Origin: a virus
Strand: one strand, 5' to 3'
DNA: 49,064 nucleotides
Virus record (IMG/VR): IMGVR_UViG_3300021085_000051
Span: 1-49,064 of that record
The notes beneath the pieces were generated by a model. That model did not search any database. It was not told where the DNA came from and worked only from the letters and a program-made list of their open reading frames with translations. Both the position numbers and the translations under genes were made by a program. This document shows positions 23,662 to 35,100 of this stretch, one piece after another; position 1 is the stretch's first letter; every line of letters starts with the position of its first letter.

Positions 23662-26112
23662 ATGATCAACTTCGGCGCGTTCCAGCAAGGCTACAACGAA
23701 AATGAAAAAATCCTTTCTGCGAAGCGGAAGGAAAATGCAGCACTGTATTCAGATTTTGTTAAGAGCAATCCTGGTGCAAGCGCAGATGAACGAGAGAAAT
23801 TTGCTGGTTCGTTGGCTGGTAACAACCAATCGTTCCGCGCCATACTTCCATCGCGCGAAACTATGGAAGGCAACGTAGCACGTTATAATCAAGCACAGTC
23901 AGCGGCTAAAGCGTCAGCGGCTCGTAAGCGGAAGTTGCAAGACCTTGAGGTTGCGGGTAAGGCGACATCTTATTATGCAGATTTATTGCAAACAACGGAT
24001 GCAAAGACAGCTAGTGAAATGACTAGCGGAATGTTTGGTGACTTACTAAACCCAGATATGATGCCAGCGGTAGCGGCACAAGCAAACCGTGTGGGCTGGG
24101 CTAAATTCCAACAGGACGCGGCACCTTTAATTAAGAACTTTCAAGACAACCCAACCCAAGCGAACTTGGACAGCCTAAATCGCGCTGGTTTTAATACCGA
24201 ATGGGGCGATCAGTTAAAGAAACAATACGCTCCGCAACTTACCACGGCCAAAGAACGTGCGATGGCATTGGCAGCGGCTAACGTGCTTGGGATTGCTGAA
24301 AAAGTTGATCTGGATGATGACAATGTATTTCGCACTCAGATGGAAGCGGAGCTTTCAAAGTACAACGACTTAATATCGCCCGAACAAAAAATGAAAATTG
24401 AGGCTGATGCGCGTGGTCAACTTGAAGCACGGCGTGGCAAACGTACCGCTACGCAAACTGCCCTCGCCAAGAGCTTGACTGCCCCCGTCCTTGATAGAAT
24501 TGGCACGGAAGGGTTCCAAACTCAGGCGCAAATACAGCGTCAGTTAGAAGCTGCGCTTGCTGCGAACTCTGACTTAAATGGTTTTGACACGACTTCCGTG
24601 ATGGCTGAAGCTGCGACAATGCTCGACGACAAGCGGCAAATAGCTTTAGACGAAAAGAATAGAGTCGAACAGCAGACGATCACTGAGAACCTTACCGACA
24701 GCATGACTAACCGTGGTTATAATGTAAAAAACCGCAATGTAATCGAAGATAAAGCTAAAGCGATGGTTGGCAAAGCCGGTGATGGTGAAAGTGAAGGGCA
24801 ACTCCTAGCACAGAAAACCACTGAAATTGAAAACAGTATAAGTCAACTTGGCAACATGGGCATAAATGTCAGCGACCCCGATATGGTCGGCACTTTAACT
24901 GCGGCGGCGATAGACGTTCAAAAGCGTGAAAGTGGTTTATTTACAGGTGACGAAGATGTGGATGTACCTATTGAGATTTCGCATGTCGCCCAAGCTTACG
25001 ACGAAATGCTTTTAAGCGGCGGTGTCGGAGCAATAGAAAAAATGGCGGTAGCTTCCGCATTGGAAGAACTAGGCTTTCGCAGTGTATCAGAAGCGGTCAA
25101 ATCTGGCAGTAACGCAAGCTTGCAATCTGGCATTCAGACAGCAATGAAAGAATTATATACGCAGATACATGACATTTACGACGACAACCAAACCACACTC
25201 GACGGTGTGTTGGCTAATACCAACAGCAAAATAGAAGCGTTAGACACTCAAGTTGCAGAACTAGGTGTTACCGAATTGCTGGACGCTGGCGGCTCAATGA
25301 TAGATGTTCCACTTGCTGATCTAAATTCAGACGACCTTACGACTTGGCAGGGCAATGCGAAGACCGCGCTCATGTCTATCGACAAAGCACAACAAGCTGT
25401 TGAGTCTGAAATCAAAAGGTTGGAAGCTCTAGCGCGGGATGACTTCTATAACGTGGATCAACAGCAAGCTAAAGCTGCGCTGGCTAGAGTTGAAGAACTT
25501 AAATCGAAATCAAAGGCAATTAGCAGTCAAGGTGAAGCTCTCGCTGGGCAAATCATTGATGCACAACAGAAGTTCTCTTTATCTGCAACGGCTGATGTTG
25601 GCGGAGGAACAGAGCGCACACCCGACGAAGTACGCGCGAACAAACAGATTAAATATAAATACAGTCTTGAGCAAGCAATTGAACAAATTAAGGCAAACGG
25701 CGGTGAAGTGGACCCAACAGCACTGTTTGCTCAACTCTTTGACGCCCTTCAAAAAGAAGAAGACAAGACATATTTGGGAACCATACAAGCCCCACGGGGT
25801 GGTGGCCCGATCAGAACCGAGACAGAGGGTCTGTTAGGTAAAGGCGTTCAACTTACCCCTGCCTCTGGGCCGTTTACTGGCACACCGAATACGGGGACAG
25901 CGGAACGCCTCACATATGGTAACGTCGATGTTCCTGATTACCTTCCGTTCATGGTCGGTATCTTTGAAGAACTTGGTCTTGAACCTCCAACGCCTGACCA
26001 GTTCCGCATAGCGACAGAAGGCATGGGAATAACCGAGAGCATAGAGCAAAGCGTTACGAATAGCCTCGAAACCATTGGTGGTTACGCCAAATACCTTTTC
26101 ACAGGCGAGTAA
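23662..26112 (+). CDS. Large helical internal virion protein, putative
   Basis: 816 residues, mostly helical and charged (AKASAARKRKLQDLEVAG; VESEIKRLEALARDD), with no signal peptide and no visible enzymatic motif. It resembles internal core or ejection proteins in composition and place, between the 384-residue protein and the giant gene. AGGA lies upstream. The stop is followed two bases later by a TTAGGGACGAT motif. Confidence 0.6.
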   Translation: MINFGAFQQGYNENEKILSAKRKENAALYSDFVKSNPGASADEREKFAGSLAGNNQSFRAILPSRETMEGNVARYNQAQSAAKASAARKRKLQDLEVAGKATSYYADLLQTTDAKTASEMTSGMFGDLLNPDMMPAVAAQANRVGWAKFQQDAAPLIKNFQDNPTQANLDSLNRAGFNTEWGDQLKKQYAPQLTTAKERAMALAAANVLGIAEKVDLDDDNVFRTQMEAELSKYNDLISPEQKMKIEADARGQLEARRGKRTATQTALAKSLTAPVLDRIGTEGFQTQAQIQRQLEAALAANSDLNGFDTTSVMAEAATMLDDKRQIALDEKNRVEQQTITENLTDSMTNRGYNVKNRNVIEDKAKAMVGKAGDGESEGQLLAQKTTEIENSISQLGNMGINVSDPDMVGTLTAAAIDVQKRESGLFTGDEDVDVPIEISHVAQAYDEMLLSGGVGAIEKMAVASALEELGFRSVSEAVKSGSNASLQSGIQTAMKELYTQIHDIYDDNQTTLDGVLANTNSKIEALDTQVAELGVTELLDAGGSMIDVPLADLNSDDLTTWQGNAKTALMSIDKAQQAVESEIKRLEALARDDFYNVDQQQAKAALARVEELKSKSKAISSQGEALAGQIIDAQQKFSLSATADVGGGTERTPDEVRANKQIKYKYSLEQAIEQIKANGGEVDPTALFAQLFDALQKEEDKTYLGTIQAPRGGGPIRTETEGLLGKGVQLTPASGPFTGTPNTGTAERLTYGNVDVPDYLPFMVGIFEELGLEPPTPDQFRIATEGMGITESIEQSVTNSLETIGGYAKYLFTGE

Positions 26113-26113
26113 A

Positions 26114-26124
26114 TTAGGGACGAT
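26114..26124 (+). promoter_or_regulatory. TTAGGGACGAT motif before giant gene
   Basis: Ten of eleven positions match the repeated word. It follows the TAA stop at 26110 and precedes the giant gene's ATG by 51 bases. Confidence 0.5.
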
Positions 26125-26175
26125 TGGATAGGTAACTTCATTTAATCTGTGATCAGGTTAAATGGAGTACCTAAA

Positions 26176-29100
26176 ATGGATCGTGATCTACTTAAACGCG
26201 CACTCGACGCTAACTTTGGTTCTGGGCTTACAGAACAAGCTGATGATTATAGCTATACAAATCTAAGCGGCGTTGACCTTCTTACAAACCAAGACGCGGT
26301 TAAGGATGTGCGCGACTACTACGCGGCACAAGGCGAGACATTCAGCAACTACAGTGACATGTGGGACAAGTTCTACAGCGACAGGCGGTGGAGCGATGTA
26401 AACACGATTGGCGCAGCTAGTTCACTTATCGAAAGCTCTATGGCTGGTGATGACCGTGATCGGTTGGCAAGACTATCAAAGATTTGGTCAAATGCGCCGA
26501 TGCGCGGCACGACACTTGATCGCGTTTGGGATTACGGCAAGGCCGCAATCCTTGATCCAACAAACTTAATTCCTGTTGTGGGTCAGGCTGGCAAGGCGAA
26601 GACAGCTTTCACAGCCGCTCGCACTGCTGGCAAAACTCTACAGCAATCGAAGAATGCTGGTCGAACTGCGGGTGCTTTGGGGGCAGCTAAACAAGAGGCA
26701 ATCATTGGCGGTGCAGTCGGTGGTGCGCAAGACTTGATGAAGCAAGCCACAGAAGTCCAGCAAGGTCTTTCTGACGGTATTGATGTTGGTCGTCTTGCAG
26801 GTTCAGTAGCTATAGACGCTGGCGCGTCTGGTGTTGCTGGTGGCCTTTTAGATCGCTTCGGCACCAGTAGTGTTGGCCGCAGCTTACCCGTTGTGAACCG
26901 CTTGCTTGGCGGTGATTATGCCGATGATTTAGGCAACTGGTCGAACACTACGAACTTAGGTCAGAACTTGACCAAAAGATCGCAAGCTCTTGCAAGAGAG
27001 TTGGACGATATTGAAACCAAGTTGGGCGAAGACTATCAACTAGAAGTTGACGCTGATGACCTAGCTGAACGTAAAACCAACATCGAACTAGAGCTTGCCG
27101 AGATTGAGGCAGATGGCGTTTTAGTCGATGATCTAAACACGAAGATGGATCAGCTTGCCGAGCAAATCCAAGCTGGTCAAAAGAACGGTGTTGACGTTAA
27201 GGGCGTTCAGCGTGAGTACCAGAAAACAGCCCGTGAGTTTGAGCGCACAACTAAAAAGAAACGCTTACCTTCTCGTCAGCAAGAGCCAGAAGCGGAGGCA
27301 CCCGATGTTGAGGTTGAGGCTGAAACTGGCGATCCTCTACAGATCACAGACCAATCCGAAACCAACCTTCTGCCACCCCCTTCCCAGCGCACGGTTGAAG
27401 AGGGTGAGGTTATTGCAATCGAGCCTCAAGAGGGCCAGATTTTAGAGGTTGATGAAACTGCCGAGGTAAAGACCACGGATACTACCGAGGACGAAGCCGT
27501 AGCATTGCCAGATGTGCCGTTAGTCGCTCGTAATAAGCAAGCCTTTACACAGTTACTTGAGTCTAACAGTGACATTATTAATCAGACAGAGATCAATGCT
27601 CTTGCGTCTGAGGGCAAGCTACGTCTGACAGCCAGCACACAAGCAATCGGCAAGAATGCAATGGAAGACTTGCAAAAGATTGTCGATGAACGCCGTGCTG
27701 TACCCGTACAAGAACCCGTACAACCAGCGGAGCCAAAGGCTCCCAAAGCAGAGACAACCACAACCGCTGAAACGGTAGACGCCGATGCGGGTACATCTGA
27801 GTTTGCACCATCCGCTGACCCTGATCTGGAAGACCAAGCGGATGAACTAATGCCACGCATGATGATGGAAGTGGCGGGGTCCAATACTGATCCTCTTGTC
27901 GCTATCCGCTCTCAAGCCATTCCAGGTCGTGATGACATTAGCCCACCACTAAAGCGCATTCTGATGCAGCGTTTGAACAACTTGGAAATGTCACGCGCAC
28001 GTAAGGCTGGTGCAAGTGTTCGCCAAGACGACACAACCACGGGCAAAACCAACAGCCGCACGGCAGACCGCACCGATGTTTCTATAGAACGCTTGCAAGA
28101 TGTGCCGCCATATGTGCCTGACGAAGCCACGGGCCGCATGGTTAGAAACCCACAATATGTGGAAGCGGGTATAGGTCCGTCACAAGCTATGAAAGCCAGC
28201 CGTGATATTGGTGGTGGCAACTTCTCAACATCATCAACAGGCACTCAACCAAGAGAGTTCGCCAGAACAGCCGCAATGCGAATGGCAGAAGCCGACTCTC
28301 GCAAGAAAGAAGGCAAGCTTTTCTACCCATACACTTCGTTTGTTGGTGACGTTCACGCAGATGGCAAAACTCAATCGGGTGAAGGCGCAGTGACCGCGTA
28401 TTACTTCCCTTACATGGGCAAGTCTTTCCGCGATATTAATACAGCCCTCAAAGCGATGGAAACAAACGGGATAAAGGTCAACGAAAACTACGCTGCGTAT
28501 GACGAAGATATGGTCCCAATATTCACAGACCGCGAATATGCGTCAGAGAAAGACAAATTACTAAAACGCTTTGGTGACAAGAAAATCACCAAGAAAGTGT
28601 TTGACCAAGAACTGATCAAGCTTAACCAACGCGCCGAAGGTGCAATGGACACGCCACAAAAGAAAGAAGTGGTTGGCCGTAACGGTGAAATCATTGAGCG
28701 TGTGAAGGCTGGTATTCCAAACACCAAAGGTAAAAAGATCATTGCGGCTATTCCGCGTAGCGAATTTTCACCGTCTGGAAATCTCGTAACTTCCAAGGTT
28801 CTTTCAGCCCGTCAACAAAAATCGGGTGTAAGCGCGGAAGCTTTGATTGGGAATGAGGACGCGAAGGATTGGTACATTGGCTATGTGCCAGCGAATATGC
28901 GTACCAAGACCACCGACATTGACGCGATGATTGAGAAGTTCGAGCCTCTTAATGAAAGCAACAAGGTCGGTGAAGTGAACCGAACTAACCCAACAGCCCC
29001 ACCCGCGCCGATTGACTTAGAATCTCGCGGCGATGTTTTGATAGTTGATACAAGCTCCCTCGAAACGAATGACATAAACAACTTATTCTTTGCTTCCTCA

Positions 29101-32100
29101 CTTGCAAAGAATAAAGGGATCAACCTTTTTGGCGATGTTAAAAGTCCCGAAGACTTGCGTAGCAAAGAAATCACGTTGCGTGACCTTACGCGACTTGAAG
29201 CAATCGTGGACAACGCCCCTTGGGAAATCGACTTTAACGTGAACGGCCAATCTGTGCCGATGAACAACAAGCTGCGTTTGAGGGTTCTCGCAACATTGCA
29301 TGACCTCAACGGTAGTGTAGCTCCTAGTGGCATTCGTCGTCCATCAATCGACATTGAAGAAAGCTTGGTCAAGCTTAACGGCATCTTCGACAAGTCCAGC
29401 CCAACCACTCGTTCTAACATGGAACGATTGATGCGTATGGTTGTACCAGATCAGCTTGCGCCGATCTTTGAGACTGCCGACATGGATGCTACTGTCCTGG
29501 GCCGTTTTGTTAATGACCGCAACGATGCTCTGAACCGTATCCAGCTAAACCCAGAGGCGATCAACAAGGCACTAAAGGAAAAGGGCTTATCAGAAACACA
29601 TGTCGTCGCGCATGAGTTGGGTCATTGGGTATATAACAACCTAATGTCTAACCCCGATAAGGCAGAATTTTGGAGAGCAATAGATCAATATTATGACGGT
29701 GAAGGTCGTCTGTATAAAGATGGTGATCGTGACGCGATGCGGGACATTGCTCTGCGTAGCCCTTACTTCAAGAGCGTTAAGAAGTCTGTTGGGTTCGACA
29801 ACGCATTGGACAGCCCATCTGAATACTTTGCCAATCAGTTCGCCCTGTTTATGAACCACAAATATGACTTGATGATGTGGCCTGACACGCCGTTCTTCAC
29901 CAAGGCAATGAAGCTGGCTAAGAAACTTTGGTATCTAATGTCTCGCAAAGAGATACTTGACCCCGAACTTGAGCCGATCTTTTCAAAGCTAATCTCTCGC
30001 AAAGACTTGCAGATGCGTGACCAATTCATGCGTCCGAAAGAGCCTACAAATAAATACTCGCTCACACTTATGGCGAACTATGAGAACTTGCGCGTGGGTA
30101 AGGCCGAGGTCGATAGGGCATTTAATAGTGCTGACATTTCTGCGTTCATAGAAAAAATCAAACAACCCGAACATGGTCTTGAAAGCCAACTACGCAGATT
30201 AGTCGCAACGCAGAACGATGCTAAGTTTTATGCGCGTCGAAAAGGTGAAGAGTACAAAGGTTACACGGGTGTTTTAGAGGCGATAAAAGAAAACGGACTT
30301 GCCCAGAGACTTCGCAATGTGTTGGTCGAGTTGGAAAGTATCGGTGTGGGTCGGACTGCCGAAGGCAAGAAAAGGTTTCTTGGCACCTTTGCAACTGAGT
30401 ATCCGATTGACGACATTCAAGCTATGACGCGGGTTTATGAAAATGATCTGGTCCCTGCAATCGAACAAGCGATGAAGCAACTGAATGATTCTTACTATCG
30501 TTTGGAAAAAGGAGACATCCCCACCGCAAAACTTGACAGCTATGATCTAAAAGCGCGTCAAGAAGTAGGCATGAAAAAAATAGAACAGTCTGCAACAGCG
30601 AAGGTCAACTTTAATGAGACTTCGCGCAAGCGCAATCAGCGTGAGAATTTTGTTGCTCAGTCTATCAAAGCATTAAAGGCAAAGAAAACGGACTTTAACG
30701 AAGCTGACTTTGGAGATTTCGCAGCAAGCCAATACCCCGACATGTTGCCATTGGTTGGTAAACTGGAAGAGGCTTTCAAGAAAGGCGCGAAGCCTAAACA
30801 GGTTCAAGGCATTGCAGATAGAATGCGCCAGATTCTTTCTAGTCAGTTAGCGGTAAGCGGCCCTGCCACGGTTGTTCGTACCACCAAGGCTGGTGAGGAA
30901 GGACCATACCAACTTGCAACCACTAACGAACTTGCTGTTGTATTGCGCGAAGGTTTGATGGGTACGGGTAACAAGGACAAGATACAAGACGTAGCTTGGG
31001 AATACACGCGCCGTGATAACAAGAACAAAGCGGTCATTCCAGACAGCAACGCGGTAATCAATGCGGTCAAGGCAGAGGCCGAGTTCAACCGTGGTGGTTT
31101 GGAAGACAATGGAATTGGTAGCAATACACCGTTCATTCTATCAAACTTTCTGTCAGAGATAACTGCCCGTACACCTCAGAAGGAAACAGCGGCCCGTAAA
31201 CTGGCTACTCGCGTACTTGCTTTGGGTTACGAAATTTCGCCTGACACTCGTACAGATGATTTCAAAGAGTTCCGCACAATGTCACGCCAACTGTCTGCTA
31301 ACTTGGAGACAGAGGACATTACACAGACTGTGCGTACCCTCACGAAAACATTGTACCCTACGTCGATCTTGTCAGACGGTACGCGAAACCTGTTAGAGAA
31401 CACAGCCGCCCGTATGGGTTACGATGCGGATAGCGTTCTTGAACAACTCGTCATCGAAGACGTGGACATGACGGTAGACCGTGTGTTGATGGATCAGATC
31501 AAGGACACTTTACCTGAGTTTGAAGGTTACGAGATTGAGGAAGCTGTCAACGAAGCCAGAGAGGCAATGCGTGATGCAATCGCCTACGCAGTCAACGGTT
31601 TAGTAGATGCGCCAGAGGCCCGTAGTCGGTTCTTGCCTTTGTCCTTGTATGGGGACATGGCATCTAGTGAAAGCTTAGTAACTCGCAACTCGCCAGCGGG
31701 TGTATATACAGATGCAGTACCAGCCGAGTTTGCGTCAGAGTTTGCAGCCGAAACTATCAACCGTATGTCGCAATCTTCTGTCGATGCAGTCAAAGACTTT
31801 ACTGGGTCAGACGACATCAAAATGATGTTCATAACACCAGAACGTGCGGATTCCATATTCGGGTCACTACCTGTGATCACAGATCGCCCAGCGAACACAA
31901 TGGACGCCATGCGTGATGCGATGGTCGATAGTGCGCCAGAAGCACGTAAGACAGTGGTTGCTGATTTGATTGATCAGTCTGAAGCCATACGGAACGGTAT
32001 CAATTCCGCACGGGCAGATGGCACCGCGTCTGATCTTAGTGATCACTACCTGTTTGACAGCGTTGTTAATACTCGCCTGTCTAACTTCAAAGCAAGTGAC

Positions 32101-35100
32101 CTAACGACAACCAAGCCAGTGTTCTTGCGGGACGATAAGCCAGCGGTTTTTGGACACCAGATGACTTTCAAAGATGACATGGTTCGCGGTGTTATCGAAG
32201 CCATACGTCAATCAGCCAAAACACCTAGCCGCCTCGAAAGCATTGATAACTTTGTTGCGGATAATCGTGGACTATTCAAAGGTCGTGAGTTGTTTAGTAG
32301 TCTGTCTGAATTGGCTGGTGGCAACGAACAGTTGCGCCGTATTATGCGTCAGGCAAACTACTCCACAATAACCGTTGATGGTCAGACAGTGTTGCTTACC
32401 CCTCGAAAAGCCCGTTCTGTTTCTAGCGAAGAGTTCATCAAGGCGCAGCCGTTGCTTGGTGAGGTCGAAGTTGGGTCAGGTGCAAACGCTCACATTGTAA
32501 GTGAAGCACGTATGGCTATTGATGATGGCGAAGCCGCCGTAATGCAGACAGCAGACGCATTAACAAAAGCTGGTATGCCGAAAGGCGCAGCCAAAGCTAT
32601 GATCAAAATGCGTAAGAAGAAAAGTCTGAATGAGCGTGACGTTCAAGAGGTGCGAACCGTTCTAACAACAGACACGCAATCAGGTATCATTCGACGTGCG
32701 GGTATGCCTTCTTTGGCCGATTTCGCAGAACCATCCGATGGCAGTGGTGGTCACTTTGAGCGCATACATGGCCGCATGGCTAAGTTCCTTTCGCCTATGA
32801 CCAAGGCTTTGAACGAGTTGCCTGATAGTAAAAATCCAATGGGTCGCTGGTTTGATGCTGGATTGCGCCAGATGTATGATACGACAGCCGAGTTTGCCGC
32901 CCGAAAGGTTGGTGATGGCGAGAACATCATGGGCTTCAATGTGGTTCGCGGAGAGCAACAACCTAAGTCTCACCGTCGAATTGCTGATGCGCTTGGCAAC
33001 CAGGACCAAATGCCGAGGCTCTTGAAGACCAAGAAAGAGCGCGAGATTTATTCAATGATCCGCAAGTATTTGGATGACGTTAAGAAGCGTCTTCAAGATG
33101 CTGGTGAAAACGTAGGCGTGATTGCAGAAAACTATTTCCCGCAAGTCTGGCGCGTTGACTTAATCAATTCAAACCGCCCTGAGTTTGAACGGAAGCTCGC
33201 CAAGTATTTTCTTGCAGAACATAAAGAAAGGTTCGGCAGCAACTCACTATCGCCAGCAGAGGCCGCTCAGAAAGCAAAAGACGTTACCAAACAGATCGTT
33301 GATGATGGTGGTGTAAACCTCCCTCGCAGCAAAGTGTTTAGTGCGGGTAGTGGTCAAGAGGATTTCTTCAAAGAACGTATGCTTCGCATTGACCAGTTCC
33401 CAGAGTTCAACGATGCAAGCAACATGAAAGACAACTTAGGTGTCTTCATGGAGAAAGACTTGATGGTGGTCATGTCTAAGTATTCTGAGAATGCTGAACG
33501 CCGCCTGGACATAACTGACAAGTTTGGTCCAGAGGGTCACGGCATGACAGACTATGTGACTATACTTCGTAACACACACGATGCAGTGTCACGCCTTTTG
33601 TCTACGCACAAAATTCTCAAGCCAGACTATCACGTTCTAGCATCTGGAAATGAGCCTGATCTAAACGGTCCAGCCGTAATGAAGATGCAAGGAAACTCTG
33701 CCTTGTTCAAAGCACCGTTTTCGTCAAAAGAAAAAGCTGATTTCTTCACAGAACAGTTGGTCAAGAAAGCGGCTGCGGGTGCGAAGCGGGACGAATTGGT
33801 ACGGTCAATAATGGATCGTATGCAGCCCACAGCAGACAGTGACGAGTTCAGCGATCAAATGCGCAAGAACTTCCGTAAACGTGCGGAGGCTATTGGGTCT
33901 GCCTTGGAGGACACCCGTGGCTTCACCAAGACGCCAAGCGAGAAGAACGTGGTACACGCTGAGAAGTACATTGATCTGGTCATGCAAAAGCCAAATGGCT
34001 CAGAAGCTTGGCGCAAGGCGTCATCTGCATTGCGGATGATCAACGGTGTAACACTACTCTCGTTCACAACTCTAACGTCCTTGGGTGATTTGGTTCTACC
34101 TCTGATCCGAAGCGGTGACTTCAAGTCATGGTCTACCGCGCTGGGCAACTACATGCGCGATCCAGTGGCGGGTTCAGCCTACCGCGACATGATCCGCAAC
34201 GTGGGGGTTGCAGTGGAGAACACTGTCCACCAACGCATGAGCAACAGCTACGGGATCGACGCCAACCGTTTCACTACTGGCTTTTTCACAGCAACAGCAC
34301 TGACGCCCTGGACTGATATGATGCGCGAGATTGCAGGGGCGACAGCCTTTGAGCATTTCAAGGCAAGCGCACGTATCGCACAAGAGGCACCTAACACTCG
34401 TCAAGGTCGCTTGGCGAAACGGGCCTTGGATGAATTTGGATTGCAACCTTTGTATGACAAAGGTGCGCCTCATATCGACATGATCATGCGCAGTGGTGGG
34501 ACCGAAGCCGAACACCCAATGTATGAAACTGTGCAAGCTGGTATGATTAAGTTCGCAAATGAAAGTATCTTTGCGCCAAACAAGAATGATCTTCCACAAT
34601 GGGCCACACACCCTGCGGGTCAGTTGATGTTCCAACTCAAATCGTTCCCTCTGAAAATGTTGCGGCTTGGTCGCTACGCATTCAAGGAAGCGTTACGGAG
34701 CGATGATCCAAATTATGCGCCCCTGCTACTCTACATGACAGCAGGGCCAGCGATGGGTTTCACAGCGGCAAACGTGAAGGATGTTGTTCAGTCACGCGGC
34801 GGTGAGGACAATCGACAGGCCGAGTTCAGAGAGCGCAAGCTATCCAAAACAGTTACCCCTCTTGAGGGGATGTTGAGTGACAATGCCGACAAAGCTTTGG
34901 GCTGGTATTGGGATGGATTTATGACAATGGGTGGCTTGGGTATCCTGGGCGAACTTATGTATGACACGGTTAATCAAGTCGATAACGGTGCCTACGGTAA
35001 GGTAAGGATTGCAGAGACATTCATGGGTCCATCATCTGGATTGTTCTTCGATGCGCTTACAATCGCAGAGGGTGGCATGTCAGCAGTTGGCGATGCAATT

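Noticed and set aside
33541-33640. THDAVSRL segment of the giant protein as an RNA polymerase motif
   Set aside because: Only a loose likeness to the HDS motif; the companion motifs were not found.
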